41,728 nucleotides of DNA from Marinomonas algarum (GTDB lineage: Bacteria; Pseudomonadota; Gammaproteobacteria; Pseudomonadales; Marinomonadaceae): assembly GCF_020532605.1 (NCBI RefSeq), contig NZ_JAJATW010000022.1:1-41728 (forward strand), read 5' to 3'. This document shows, in pieces, positions 24,601-33,679 of the stretch. The translations under genes and the position numbers were made by a program. Within the stretch, counting starts at the first letter, position 1, and every line of letters starts with the position of its first letter. The notes beneath the pieces were generated by a model, which was given only the letters and a program-made list of their open reading frames with translations, did not search any database and was not told where the DNA came from.

Positions 24601-25701
24601 TTAATCTTGGTAGCGTGCTTGAACGGTATCGCCGGCGGAGACGAAACCTTGTCCAACCGTAATAATATCGACATTGTCTGGTAGTCCTCGTACCCACACT
24701 TGTGATCGCTCCGATTTCACGATCTCAACAGGGGTGACGACCACTCGATTGTCCATGTTAATGGTTTTTATGGACGTGTTACCGGCATCGTTAAGAGTGA
24801 GTAGAGCCGGAGACACGGCGTGCGCCCGTTGGTGATCGAGCAGGAAGTCGACCGAGGCGGTCAGGCCAGCAGGTATCGCGTTGTTGGGGTTGGGTATTTC
24901 CATTTCAACACGAATTGTCCGACTAGTCTCATTCGCTGTGGCGCTGATAAACGAGACAAAACTCTCAATCTCATCCCCTGACTCGAGTCTGATTGTGCTC
25001 TGCGTGCCCAATGATATGTGGTGGATTTTATTCTGGGGAACATGGACGCTGATTTTTAATGGGTCTAGTGAAATAAGTGTGCCTACAAGGCTGCCGGCGC
25101 TAAGTACCTCTCCTTTTTGAATGTGCAATGCGTTAACAATGCCAGAAAAGGGGGCAGTGACGGTGGCGTTTTCACGGTCTACTAGCAGTGTTTGTTTATG
25201 AGCTTTTGCTGTTGCGAGATCGGTTTCTGCCTGCGCAAGGTTCACTTTGGAGGCTAAGTTGTTTGAATTGAGTCGCTTAATACCATCTAGCTCAAGTTGT
25301 CTTTGTTTAATCAATAATTCAGCTTGCTGCATTTCCAGATCTAAGATTCGAGTATCAATCTGGGTAAGAACGGTGCCGGATGTCACAAATTGACCCTGTT
25401 CAACAGGTCGGCTCATCACGCGCCCCGGGTAGGTGTTAATGACATCTAACACCTCATTTGCGAGCGTGGTGCCGCTTAGTGGTAAATGTATTTCAATTGA
25501 CTGAGCGATCAGTGTTTTGGCTTGAACAGGGTAAGCGGCTTTTTGTTCTGGTGTGACAGAAGGCGAGGCTTGCTCTACGTTGTTTGGTTGAGATATATCT
25601 GGGCTGACCGTGATGCCATTGCCACCTAAAACTATCCAAGCGACTGCGCTCACGGTGACAACGATTGCTGTGATTGGGCCTACCTTATTTTTTAACGCCA
25701 T
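24601..25701 (-). CDS. RND efflux periplasmic adaptor subunit (membrane-fusion protein)
   Basis: This 366-aa adaptor bridges the pump to an outer-membrane channel. It has an N-terminal signal anchor (about residues 9-27, TAIVVTVSAVAWIVLGG) with no lipobox Cys, and a lipoyl half-motif PGRVMSRPVEQGQFVTSGTVL. An alpha-hairpin follows (about 115-165; QQAELLIKQRQLELDGIKRLNS), then the second lipoyl half TVTAPFSGIVNALHIQKGEVL and beta-barrel strands. GGAG lies six bases before the start. It is the first gene of the adaptor-pump pair, and its promoter region (25702-25958) is shared with divergent uup. Confidence 0.88.
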   Translation of the reverse strand: MALKNKVGPITAIVVTVSAVAWIVLGGNGITVSPDISQPNNVEQASPSVTPEQKAAYPVQAKTLIAQSIEIHLPLSGTTLANEVLDVINTYPGRVMSRPVEQGQFVTSGTVLTQIDTRILDLEMQQAELLIKQRQLELDGIKRLNSNNLASKVNLAQAETDLATAKAHKQTLLVDRENATVTAPFSGIVNALHIQKGEVLSAGSLVGTLISLDPLKISVHVPQNKIHHISLGTQSTIRLESGDEIESFVSFISATANETSRTIRVEMEIPNPNNAIPAGLTASVDFLLDHQRAHAVSPALLTLNDAGNTSIKTINMDNRVVVTPVEIVKSERSQVWVRGLPDNVDIITVGQGFVSAGDTVQARYQD

Positions 25702-25817
25702 TGCTTACTCCAAAAAAATCTTGATGACTCAGTAGGGTGCTGAGTATATCGGTAAAGAACGTGGTTAAAGATGTTTAAGTTCAACCTTTTTGAGAAAAGC
25801 GGATCTATTTCAACATA

Positions 25818-25849
25818 TTATGACGAAATATCGCTTTTTAGCGTCATAA
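25818..25849. promoter_or_regulatory. Inverted repeat in the adaptor/uup divergent region
   Basis: TTATGACG (25818-25825) and CGTCATAA (25842-25849) are perfect 8-bp arms separated by 16 bp. It sits between the divergent efflux adaptor and uup genes and may be an operator for either. No local regulator gene is present, and the rest of the 257-bp gap shows nothing clear. Confidence 0.35.
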
Positions 25850-25958
25850 AATGAAAATGCTTAGATTTTTTTGGTGCCTGCTGGTGGCTATTTGATGAAC
25901 CTTCGTAAAGAAGGATGCTACTATATCGTCACAAAATCTTTACTAAAAATGGGTAGAT

Positions 25959-27872
25959 ATGAGTCTATTGTCGTTAGAACAGATCAGTGTTGCTTTTGGG
26001 CATAATCCACTGCTGTCAAAAATTAGTTTCTCGGCTGAAGCCGGTGAGCGCGTCGCTATTATCGGTCGAAATGGTGCAGGTAAATCCACGTTATTAAAAG
26101 TCATTTCGGGTGAGCAAGTGCCAGACGAAGGTGTTGTGCGACTGGAAGGTGGTATGCGTATCAGTCAGCTTCCACAGGAGCTGCCCGATGCCAATGAAAA
26201 GACCGTCCGAGAAGTGGTCAGTGAGGGAGCGGGTGAAGCCCATGACCTCATGACACGTTATTTCAAATTGCTTGAAGATTTTGAAAATGACCACGCCAAC
26301 GAATTGAGTGATATTCAAACGGAACTGGATCGTATTCAAGGTTGGGATTTAGAACAACGTGTTAATCACATGGTACAACGTTTGGCTTTGCCGGCTGATA
26401 AGCTGATGTCAGAGTTGTCAGGTGGTTGGCGTCGTCGTGTTATTTTGGCGCAAGCATTGATTTCTAATCCAGATGTTTTGCTGCTAGACGAGCCAACTAA
26501 CCATTTGGACGTACCCACCATTGAGTGGATGGAGCAACAGTTACAGCAGTTTCGCGGTTTAATCTTATTCATTACCCACGATCGTCGCTTTCTTGAGAAA
26601 TTGGCAAACCGTATTATCGAGTTAGATCGCGGCAACCTTATTTCATTTAGCGGAAACATTAATGACTTCCTTGTGTTCAAGGAAAAAATGCTGGAAGAAG
26701 AAGAGCGTGCCAATGCGTTATTTGATAAGCGTTTGGCCGAAGAAGAGGTCTGGATTCGTCAAGGGATCAAGGCACGTCGTACCCGTAATGAGGGACGAGT
26801 GCGTGCGTTAAAAGCATTGAGGGAAGAGCGTTCTGAGCGTATCAACCGTCAAGGCAACGCGAAGATGGCGATCGAAACCAAAGATAAATCGGGTAAATTA
26901 GTGGCGGAATTTACGCAAGTAGGCCATTCTTTTGAAGATAAAGTGATTCTTCAACCCATGGACTTTATTGTTAATCGTGGCGATCGAATCGGTCTGATTG
27001 GGCCAAATGGCTGTGGTAAAAGTACCTTCTTAAAAATCTTGTTAGGTGATTTAACGCCAGAATCAGGCTCTGTTCGCCAAGGCACAAAGCTTAATGTGGC
27101 CTATTTCGACCAACTCCGTGAACAGCTCGACCCTGAGCAAACGGTCGCGGAAAACGTGGGTGAAGGCAAAGACGTCATTGAAATCAATGGTCAGAATAAG
27201 CATGTTATTGGTTATCTTGGTGATTTTTTATTCCCACCAGAGCGTGCTCGTACCCCCGTCAAGGCATTATCAGGGGGAGAGCGTAACCGCGTTTTATTGG
27301 CGAAATTGTTCACTCGTCCTGCCAACTTACTCATCATGGATGAGCCTACCAACGACCTAGACGTTGAAACATTAGAGCTGTTAGAAGAGCTGCTGATGAA
27401 CTACGACGGCACCTTGTTGCTTGTAAGCCATGATCGAGCTTTTCTAGACAACGTCGTGACCAGTGTTATTGCCTTTGAAGGTGAGGGGCGTGTCAAAGAG
27501 TACGTAGGTGGCTATAAGGATTGGATACGTCAAGGCGGGAAATTCCCCACAGAATCGACGTCTCAAACGGACACACCGAAAGCCAAAGCGAAGCCTGCTA
27601 TTGAAGCTGCCTCAGAGGACACTAAAGTTTCTAGTAAGCCAAAGAGCAAGCTCAGTTATAAAGTGCAACGTGAATTTGATGATATGCCCGCTAAGATTGC
27701 CAAATTAGAAGAAGACATCGCCGCGCTTCATGTGACAACCAGCGATGCGAATTTTTATGCCGGCGACGCAGACAAGGTGCAAAAAACATTAGCCAAACTG
27801 ACACACAAAGAAGCAGAGCTAGAGAGCACAATGGAGCGCTGGCTTGAGCTTGAAGAAATGCAAAATGGGTAA
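25959..27872 (+). CDS. uup: ABC-F ATPase Uup
   Basis: This 637-aa soluble ABC-F protein has two ATP-binding domains: Walker A GRNGAGKST (residues 36-44), signature LSGGWRRR and Walker B LLLDEPTNHLD; then GPNGCGKST, LSGGERNR and LIMDEPTNDLD. A charged linker (about 245-310) carries the RQGIKARRTRNEGRV block typical of Uup. The C-terminal coiled coil (about 570-637; KVQREFDDMPAKIAKLEEDIAAL) is the Uup DNA/ribosome-binding extension. ABC-F proteins act on the ribosome; E. coli Uup also affects transposon excision. It heads a tight operon, with its stop three bases before the DUF2760 start. Confidence 0.92.
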   Translation: MSLLSLEQISVAFGHNPLLSKISFSAEAGERVAIIGRNGAGKSTLLKVISGEQVPDEGVVRLEGGMRISQLPQELPDANEKTVREVVSEGAGEAHDLMTRYFKLLEDFENDHANELSDIQTELDRIQGWDLEQRVNHMVQRLALPADKLMSELSGGWRRRVILAQALISNPDVLLLDEPTNHLDVPTIEWMEQQLQQFRGLILFITHDRRFLEKLANRIIELDRGNLISFSGNINDFLVFKEKMLEEEERANALFDKRLAEEEVWIRQGIKARRTRNEGRVRALKALREERSERINRQGNAKMAIETKDKSGKLVAEFTQVGHSFEDKVILQPMDFIVNRGDRIGLIGPNGCGKSTFLKILLGDLTPESGSVRQGTKLNVAYFDQLREQLDPEQTVAENVGEGKDVIEINGQNKHVIGYLGDFLFPPERARTPVKALSGGERNRVLLAKLFTRPANLLIMDEPTNDLDVETLELLEELLMNYDGTLLLVSHDRAFLDNVVTSVIAFEGEGRVKEYVGGYKDWIRQGGKFPTESTSQTDTPKAKAKPAIEAASEDTKVSSKPKSKLSYKVQREFDDMPAKIAKLEEDIAALHVTTSDANFYAGDADKVQKTLAKLTHKEAELESTMERWLELEEMQNG

Positions 27873-27875
27873 ATT

Positions 27876-28469
27876 ATGACCGATAAAATCAAACCAATGT
27901 CTTTTATACCGCGCTTTTTTGGCGCGTTTGGGCAGTTTTTTAAATTTATGGCGAGTGGCGATTATGCTGCACGCTGTAAAGCGGCTGGACAGGGTCAGTT
28001 ATTTTCTTTTGAAGCTGAGCCTAAGGTCATCACCGAAACGGTAGAAGTCATTCGAGAAGTCGAGGTGGCTGCGCCAACACTGGATACGGTAAACGCCGAT
28101 GGGGCTCATCAACTCCTGCAGCTGTTGCAGCAGGAAGCTCGCTTTATCGACTTTATTCAAGAAAGTATTGACGATTACAGCGATGCAGATGTGGGTGCGG
28201 CGTCTCGCCAAATTCACTCTGGTTGCGCTAAAGTGATGAAACAGCATTTCACCATTGATACGGTGCATTCTGCGTCAGAAAGCAGTCGAGTAGAGGTACC
28301 TTCTGACTATGACGCTAAGCAGCTCAAGTTAGAAGGTCGTGTGGAAGGAACAGGGCCTTATTCTGGCACTCTGGTTCATCCAGGTTGGAAAGTCACGGAA
28401 ACCCGACTGCCGAAAGTCACCAATACAGACAATTTAACGGTATTAGCTCCCGCCGAAATCGAGGTATAA
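27876..28469 (+). CDS. DUF2760 family protein, Hsp70-operon partner
   Basis: I assign this 197-aa protein to DUF2760 from its layout and its place before two Hsp70-like genes; its biochemical role is unknown. It has an aromatic, possibly membrane-surface N-terminal segment (FIPRFFGAFGQFFKFMASGDYA). A short beta/linker region (TETVEVIREVEV) and a helical middle (GAHQLLQLLQQEARFIDFIQESIDDYSDADVGAAS) follow. The C-terminus is conserved-looking (VEGTGPYSGTLVHPGWKV). There is no signal peptide. It starts three bases after the uup stop and ends three bases before the first Hsp70, so translation is probably coupled. It may be a substrate adaptor or cochaperone. Confidence 0.7.
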   Translation: MTDKIKPMSFIPRFFGAFGQFFKFMASGDYAARCKAAGQGQLFSFEAEPKVITETVEVIREVEVAAPTLDTVNADGAHQLLQLLQQEARFIDFIQESIDDYSDADVGAASRQIHSGCAKVMKQHFTIDTVHSASESSRVEVPSDYDAKQLKLEGRVEGTGPYSGTLVHPGWKVTETRLPKVTNTDNLTVLAPAEIEV

Positions 28470-28472
28470 ATC

Positions 28473-30248
28473 ATGGGCAAGTATTTTATTGGTATCGATT
28501 TGGGTACCACCCATTCTGCCGTCTATTATTCCTTATCTGAGCAGTCAGCAGAGCCACAAACGCCTGCCGATGAAGTGGGTCGTATCCAACAGCTGGCGAT
28601 TCCACAGTTTATTGCCGCAGGTCAGGTAGATGCACGACCCTTGCTGCCTTCTTTTGTGTATTTCCCTCATCAAAGCGAATTTCTAGAAAGTGATTTACAG
28701 TTACCCTGGGGCAAAGCAACCGCGGTTGTGGGTCAATTGGCGCGTGAATTGGGGGCAAAATCCTCTGGACGTTTAATACAAAGTGCAAAAAGCTGGTTAT
28801 GCCACAGCCGCGTCAAAGCCGATGAAGCAGTGTTACCAGTAGATGCGCTGGAAGAAGTGGCGAAAATATCACCGGCTCAGGTGACTGAAAGCCTTTTGGC
28901 CCATCTTGTTAGCGCTTGGACTCAGGCGTTCCCTGATGCGCCTATTGCTGAGCAAGAGGTTGTTATTACCGTACCGGCGTCGTTTGACCCTGCGGCACGA
29001 GCCATTACTGAGCAAAGTGCTGAGCGGGTTGGATTGCGTGCGCGACTGATTGAAGAGCCGCTGGCGGCTTTTTATGCTTGGTTGGCCGATCAACATAAGT
29101 GGACAGATAACTTAGACGTCAATGAGCATATCTTAGTGGTCGATGTGGGTGGCGGTACAACGGACTTGTCTCTTATTCAAACGGTTGATAAAGAAGGTGC
29201 ATTGGGTCTTGAGCGAGTGGCGGTAGGTCGTCATATATTGCTTGGCGGTGACAATATGGATCTAACATTGACCTACCATTTAGCTGCACAATTAGCACAA
29301 GAAGGGACGCAACTTGAGCCGTGGCAAATCAGTGGGTTAACGCAAGCGTGTCGAGAAGCAAAAGAGCGATTGTTATCGAATGCGGACCTACAAGATGTCA
29401 GTGTTGTCGTGCCAAGTCGTGGTCGTAGCCTGTTTAACAACAGCATCAAAACCACGCTAACTCAACTTGATGTACAACGCCTTTTGATTGACGGCTTTTT
29501 CCCTGCGGTACAGTTTGGTGAGTCTGCTCAGCAAACAGCGCGAAGCGGGTTTAGTGCGATCAATTTGGACTATGAAGGTGATCCTGCTATCACCCGACAC
29601 ATCAGTGAATTTTTGGCTCAACACGGTGTGAAGCCCACAAAAATTCTTCTTAACGGTGGGGTTTTCAATGCGACTGTGATTCGCAACACGCTGGAATCAC
29701 GCCTGAGAGAAATGCTAGACCAACAGCCACTAACCATGTTGACGCCGTCTCATTTGGATCATGCGGTTGCTAAAGGAGCCACTTATTACGCACAAGTTCA
29801 AGCAGAAGGCGGCGTAAAAGTTAAAAGTGGTTTGTCAGCCAATTATTATATTGGTGTGGCCAGTCCTATGCCTGCGATTCCGGGTATGGCTCCGCCTGTT
29901 GACGCGATTTGTGTGGCGCCATTTGGTTTGGAAGAGGGCTCGCAAGAACAGATGTTGCCCAATGAATTTTCTTTGGTGGTGGGTGAAACGGTCACGTTCC
30001 GTTTCTTTCAATCGCAAACCAGCGATGCTGAAGCGGTGGGCAAAGTGGTGGCTTCCTTCTCCGTTGGCACACTCAACGAACTTAACCCCCTTAGTATTCG
30101 CTTAGACGCGGGTCATTACAATGCGGGTGATATGGTGCGTGTGTACCTAACTTCCCGTGTTACGGAATTGGGTCTTTTATTGCTGCAAGCGCATGATACT
30201 CAGTCTGATCTAAGTTGGACCATTGAGTTTCAAGTAAGGGAGGCATAA
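28473..30248 (+). CDS. Hsp70-family ATPase, first of a pair
   Basis: This 591-aa Hsp70-like chaperone is distinct from DnaK. The nucleotide-binding domain is intact: phosphate loop 1 GIDLGTTHSA (residues 7-16), lysine segment LIQSAKSWL (matching the DnaK K70 region), VITVPASFDPAAR, EEPLAAFYAWL, phosphate loop 2 VVDVGGGTTDLSL, LGGDNMDLTL and adenosine motif KILLNGGVFNATVI. After about residue 445 only a short beta-rich part remains, and the DnaK helical lid and EEVD-like tail are missing. A GAGG site lies eight bases before the ATG. It has close sequence kinship to the next gene. No J-protein or GrpE gene is in the operon. Confidence 0.85.
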   Translation: MGKYFIGIDLGTTHSAVYYSLSEQSAEPQTPADEVGRIQQLAIPQFIAAGQVDARPLLPSFVYFPHQSEFLESDLQLPWGKATAVVGQLARELGAKSSGRLIQSAKSWLCHSRVKADEAVLPVDALEEVAKISPAQVTESLLAHLVSAWTQAFPDAPIAEQEVVITVPASFDPAARAITEQSAERVGLRARLIEEPLAAFYAWLADQHKWTDNLDVNEHILVVDVGGGTTDLSLIQTVDKEGALGLERVAVGRHILLGGDNMDLTLTYHLAAQLAQEGTQLEPWQISGLTQACREAKERLLSNADLQDVSVVVPSRGRSLFNNSIKTTLTQLDVQRLLIDGFFPAVQFGESAQQTARSGFSAINLDYEGDPAITRHISEFLAQHGVKPTKILLNGGVFNATVIRNTLESRLREMLDQQPLTMLTPSHLDHAVAKGATYYAQVQAEGGVKVKSGLSANYYIGVASPMPAIPGMAPPVDAICVAPFGLEEGSQEQMLPNEFSLVVGETVTFRFFQSQTSDAEAVGKVVASFSVGTLNELNPLSIRLDAGHYNAGDMVRVYLTSRVTELGLLLLQAHDTQSDLSWTIEFQVREA

Positions 30249-30250
30249 AG

Positions 30251-32977
30251 ATGGCATCTCCGACTTTTCGTGTCGGTATTGATCTAGGGACAACAAATTG
30301 TGTTGTCTCTTATGTGTCTGTTAACCGTGATGGCTCGGCACACGGTGAGCCTTTGCTGTTGCCTATTCCACAAGTGATGGCAGATGGTTCGGTACAAGAG
30401 TTTACCCATTTGCCAAGTGTCATTTATGTTTTAGCATCAGATGAAAAGGGTAAGCTAGACCCTGTTTTGCCTTGGCGCCACCACGATAAAGAGAAGGTGG
30501 TGGGTATGGGGGCGTTGGCACTCGGCCAGCGTCGTGCTGGTCAGTTGATACAAAGTGCGAAAAGTTGGTTGAGTCATCGTCAAATAGATCGCCGTTCAGC
30601 TGTCTTGCCCTGGGGCAGTGAATTTAGTCAAAAAATCAGCCCGCTCGATGCCAGTCAATTACTGTTATTGCACATCAAACAAAGTTGGGATCATCGTTTT
30701 CCTGAGTCACCTCTTGCACAGCAAGCCATTGCTCTGACGTTACCGGCCTCTTTTGACGAAGAAGCGCGTGCGTTGACGTTGGAAGCGGCGCAGCGAGCCG
30801 GTCTAGCTCATTTATATCTTCTAGAAGAGCCACAGGCGGCTTGTTATCACTACATCAGTGACGATACCAAGTTGACAGCGTTAGCGGACAAAAAAATGCT
30901 GTTGGTGGTCGATATTGGTGGTGGTACCAGTGACTTCAGTTTGGTGGCCATACAGCCTGCCTCTCGCAACACATCGGCTGTTTCCTTAAAGCGTATCGCG
31001 GTGGGCGAGCACCTTCTGCTCGGGGGCGACAACGTAGATCAAGCGTTGGCGTTTCAGCTTGATCCAAAACAGATTTCAGCATTGTCTGCGTCTCGACTAG
31101 CCGCATTAGTACAACAAACGCGTCAGGCAAAAGAAACCTTATTGGGCGAAGAGGCACCAGAGGAATTAACGATTACCGTTTTAGGCGGCGGCAGTCGTTT
31201 AATTGGTGGGTCACAGAAGTTTACTGTGTCAAGGTTGGCCTTGTTAGAACAAATAGACAGCGGCTTTTGTCCTCATGTTTCACTTGATGCGGCCTTGCTG
31301 AAAAATGACTACGCCATGCATACCTTGGGGTTGCCCTATGAGTCCGATCCGGCTTTTACACGACATTTAGCAGCGTTTTTGCGCCAGCATCAAGCGGACA
31401 TTGTCGCGGCGACAGGCTCAACTATGCCTGATGCGGTTTTGTTCAATGGTGGCTTTTTTAACAGTCCGGTATTGAAAGAGCGGCTCTTAGAGCAATTGAA
31501 CCAATGGTCTTCTGCGCCACTTCTCGCGTGCGTTGCCGACGAGCCAAACGATGCAGTGGCCAAAGGGGCGGTCATGTATTTGAATGCCTTGGCTGGCCAA
31601 AGTGCACGAATTGAAAGTGGTGTGGCTCACAGTCTGTATTTAAAGGTGGGCGACGATCAGTTTGTTGGTGTTTTGCCCAAGGGCACGCTTAAAGGCGATG
31701 AGATTACGCTAGACCAAACGTTTTCGGTTACCTTAGGGCAACAGGTCCAGTTTCCTCTGTATCGCTCAGATGACCATATTGATTGTCATGTGGCGGAGGT
31801 GCGAGGTGAAGCCGGCTTGCATTACATTTCTAATTTGATGACCGAATTGGATGCTTCTGTTGATGCTCAGGATGTTGCCGTCAGATTGTCGGTGCAAATG
31901 ACAGAAGTTGGCGTGTTGCAGGTCACGTTGCAAGCAGAAAATCAACGTGATACTTGGCGGTTAGATTTTTCGACTCACGCCAAGACAGACATAGGCTCTT
32001 CCCAACAAGAGAGCGATGACCAAGGTGGCTTACTGCATAGCAATATGGGGCAAGCGGAAGAACACCTGGCTAAATGTTTTTCCAGTGCGGGTCAGAAACA
32101 GTATCCGGATCTGGTGAAATCGCTAAAACAAGACATTGATCAGTTGTTAGGTAACCGTGAGCACTGGAATCTTGCCACATCACGACGCTTAGTCGACAAG
32201 TTGCTGATGGTAAAATCGGGGCGGATGAAAAGCCCACAACATGAGCGACAATGGTTACAGCTACTAGGCTATTGTTTACGCCCAGGGTACGGTGCGGCTG
32301 ATGATCTGGCACGTGTTCAGCAAGTCTTTAATGCGGTCAAGGCGGGGGCGCAATCCGATACCGCGCCTGTCTGGGGGCAGTATTGGACGTTGTTTCGTCG
32401 TATTGCCGGTGGTTTGTCTGTTGAGCAACAACAATATTTCTTTAAACAATTTAGTCAATATTATTCACCGAGTGGTCAGCGCTCCCGCGATAAAATGAAG
32501 GCGTTAACGACTAAATCCAGTGATGATCTCATTCGTTTGGTGGGCGCCTTAGAGCAACTGGAAAACGACGATAAAGTGATTACCATTGATTGGTTATTAA
32601 AGCGCTTACAAAAAACTTCCGAGCCCGATACGGCATGGTGGACAATCGGGCGTATTGCATCGCGTCATTTATTATCCGGGCAACAAGACCGTCGTATTGA
32701 CGAGGAGGTGTTGTTTCCAATTCTTGATAAGGTCATCAAAGAAGATTGGAAAAAACGTAAGCAAGCTGGTCTTGCCGCCGTGTTAATGACTCAGATGAGT
32801 GTTGGCGAATCGGACACACTGAGTGGCTACCGTAAAAAAGTCGCGAAGAAACTCAAAAAAGACAAGTGCCCGCCGCAATGGTTGGAGCGTCTAGAGAGTA
32901 AAGTAGAAATTAATACCGATGAACTGAATGCGTTAGTCGGTGAAAGTCTTCCAATGGGGTTGAGGTTGTCGGAGTAG
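30251..32977 (+). CDS. Hsp70-family ATPase with long C-terminal helical extension (DUF3731-like)
   Basis: This 908-aa protein has an Hsp70 nucleotide domain (GIDLGTTNCV at residues 9-18; LIQSAKSWLSH; LPASFDEEAR; EEPQAACYHY; VVDIGGGTSDFSL; LGGDNVDQAL; VLFNGGFFNS) and a short beta-rich region to about residue 585. An extension of about 300 residues follows, helical and basic, ending KKVAKKLKKDKCPPQWLERLE. I believe this is the DUF3731 extension known from such proteins. It is a paralogue of the preceding gene with a fused tail. GGGAGG precedes the start, and the gap to the first Hsp70 is two bases. The shared operon suggests the two Hsp70s work together or as a heteromer with the DUF2760 protein. 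Confidence 0.83.
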   Translation: MASPTFRVGIDLGTTNCVVSYVSVNRDGSAHGEPLLLPIPQVMADGSVQEFTHLPSVIYVLASDEKGKLDPVLPWRHHDKEKVVGMGALALGQRRAGQLIQSAKSWLSHRQIDRRSAVLPWGSEFSQKISPLDASQLLLLHIKQSWDHRFPESPLAQQAIALTLPASFDEEARALTLEAAQRAGLAHLYLLEEPQAACYHYISDDTKLTALADKKMLLVVDIGGGTSDFSLVAIQPASRNTSAVSLKRIAVGEHLLLGGDNVDQALAFQLDPKQISALSASRLAALVQQTRQAKETLLGEEAPEELTITVLGGGSRLIGGSQKFTVSRLALLEQIDSGFCPHVSLDAALLKNDYAMHTLGLPYESDPAFTRHLAAFLRQHQADIVAATGSTMPDAVLFNGGFFNSPVLKERLLEQLNQWSSAPLLACVADEPNDAVAKGAVMYLNALAGQSARIESGVAHSLYLKVGDDQFVGVLPKGTLKGDEITLDQTFSVTLGQQVQFPLYRSDDHIDCHVAEVRGEAGLHYISNLMTELDASVDAQDVAVRLSVQMTEVGVLQVTLQAENQRDTWRLDFSTHAKTDIGSSQQESDDQGGLLHSNMGQAEEHLAKCFSSAGQKQYPDLVKSLKQDIDQLLGNREHWNLATSRRLVDKLLMVKSGRMKSPQHERQWLQLLGYCLRPGYGAADDLARVQQVFNAVKAGAQSDTAPVWGQYWTLFRRIAGGLSVEQQQYFFKQFSQYYSPSGQRSRDKMKALTTKSSDDLIRLVGALEQLENDDKVITIDWLLKRLQKTSEPDTAWWTIGRIASRHLLSGQQDRRIDEEVLFPILDKVIKEDWKKRKQAGLAAVLMTQMSVGESDTLSGYRKKVAKKLKKDKCPPQWLERLESKVEINTDELNALVGESLPMGLRLSE

Positions 32978-33005
32978 ACGGCCCTAAAGCGATTCAGTAT
33001 AGACG

Positions 33006-33050
33006 AAAAATGCTCATCCATTGTTTCTACAGATAGGGATGAGCATTTTT
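33006..33050. terminator. Bidirectional terminator between the Hsp70 operon and rraA
   Basis: AAAAATGCTCATCC (33006-33019) pairs perfectly with GGATGAGCATTTTT (33037-33050). With A and T tracts on either side it can terminate the uup-Hsp70 operon and, in reverse, rraA. Confidence 0.92.
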
Positions 33051-33078
33051 ATGAAACAAGCTATTGTTTAGACAGCGT

Positions 33079-33564
33079 CTATGGAAGGGCTAATGGTTGT
33101 TTGGATACTGCAATACCATTTAAGTCACAATATACATAATCACCTGGTGCAATGGTCATACCCGCAAAGTGAACGGTCTTACCAACGTCACCCAGTCCAC
33201 GTTTTTCAGTGGCCATTGGTTGCGCGCACAACGCATGGATACCAACATTCATACCAGATTGAGCGGCGACATCGCGTACCGCACCGTAGATAACAAAGCC
33301 TTCCCAGCCGTTCGCAGCGGCTTTTTCCGCCAGCATATCACCAAGCAATGCCCGACGTTTGCTACCACCGCCATCAACGACCATGACTTTGCCTTTGCCG
33401 TCTTCACTGACTAGCTCACGTACGCGGCTATTGTCTTCAAAACAAGAAACTGTGACCACTTCCCCATAAAAGCATTGACGCTGACCATAGGATGAAAAAA
33501 TGGGCTCAGCGATTTGTAATTGCTCTGGGTAGATGTCACATAAGTCTGGAAGGATGTCCTTCAT
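33079..33564 (-). CDS. rraA: Ribonuclease E activity regulator RraA-like protein
   Basis: This 161-aa protein is of the RraA/HMG-aldolase-like fold and of RraA length. Motifs are [58 protein letters not shown] (substrate/structural core) and the C-terminal [10 protein letters not shown]. RraA in E. coli binds RNase E and damps mRNA decay. Some homologues instead are class II aldolase-like enzymes (4-hydroxy-4-methyl-2-oxoglutarate aldolase), and the sequence alone does not exclude this. It converges with the Hsp70 operon. Confidence 0.87.
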   Translation of the reverse strand: MKDILPDLCDIYPEQLQIAEPIFSSYGQRQCFYGEVVTVSCFEDNSRVRELVSEDGKGKVMVVDGGGSKRRALLGDMLAEKAAANGWEGFVIYGAVRDVAAQSGMNVGIHALCAQPMATEKRGLGDVGKTVHFAGMTIAPGDYVYCDLNGIAVSKQPLALP

Positions 33565-33679
33565 ATAAAACGCCTCTTTAAAGTGAAAGTATAAAGTGAA
33601 TGAGAATGGCTTCGACTTTAAATTGAGGGCTTACAAATAGCTATAGGTCACACTCGATAGTCGGTATTCAGTGATGTGA

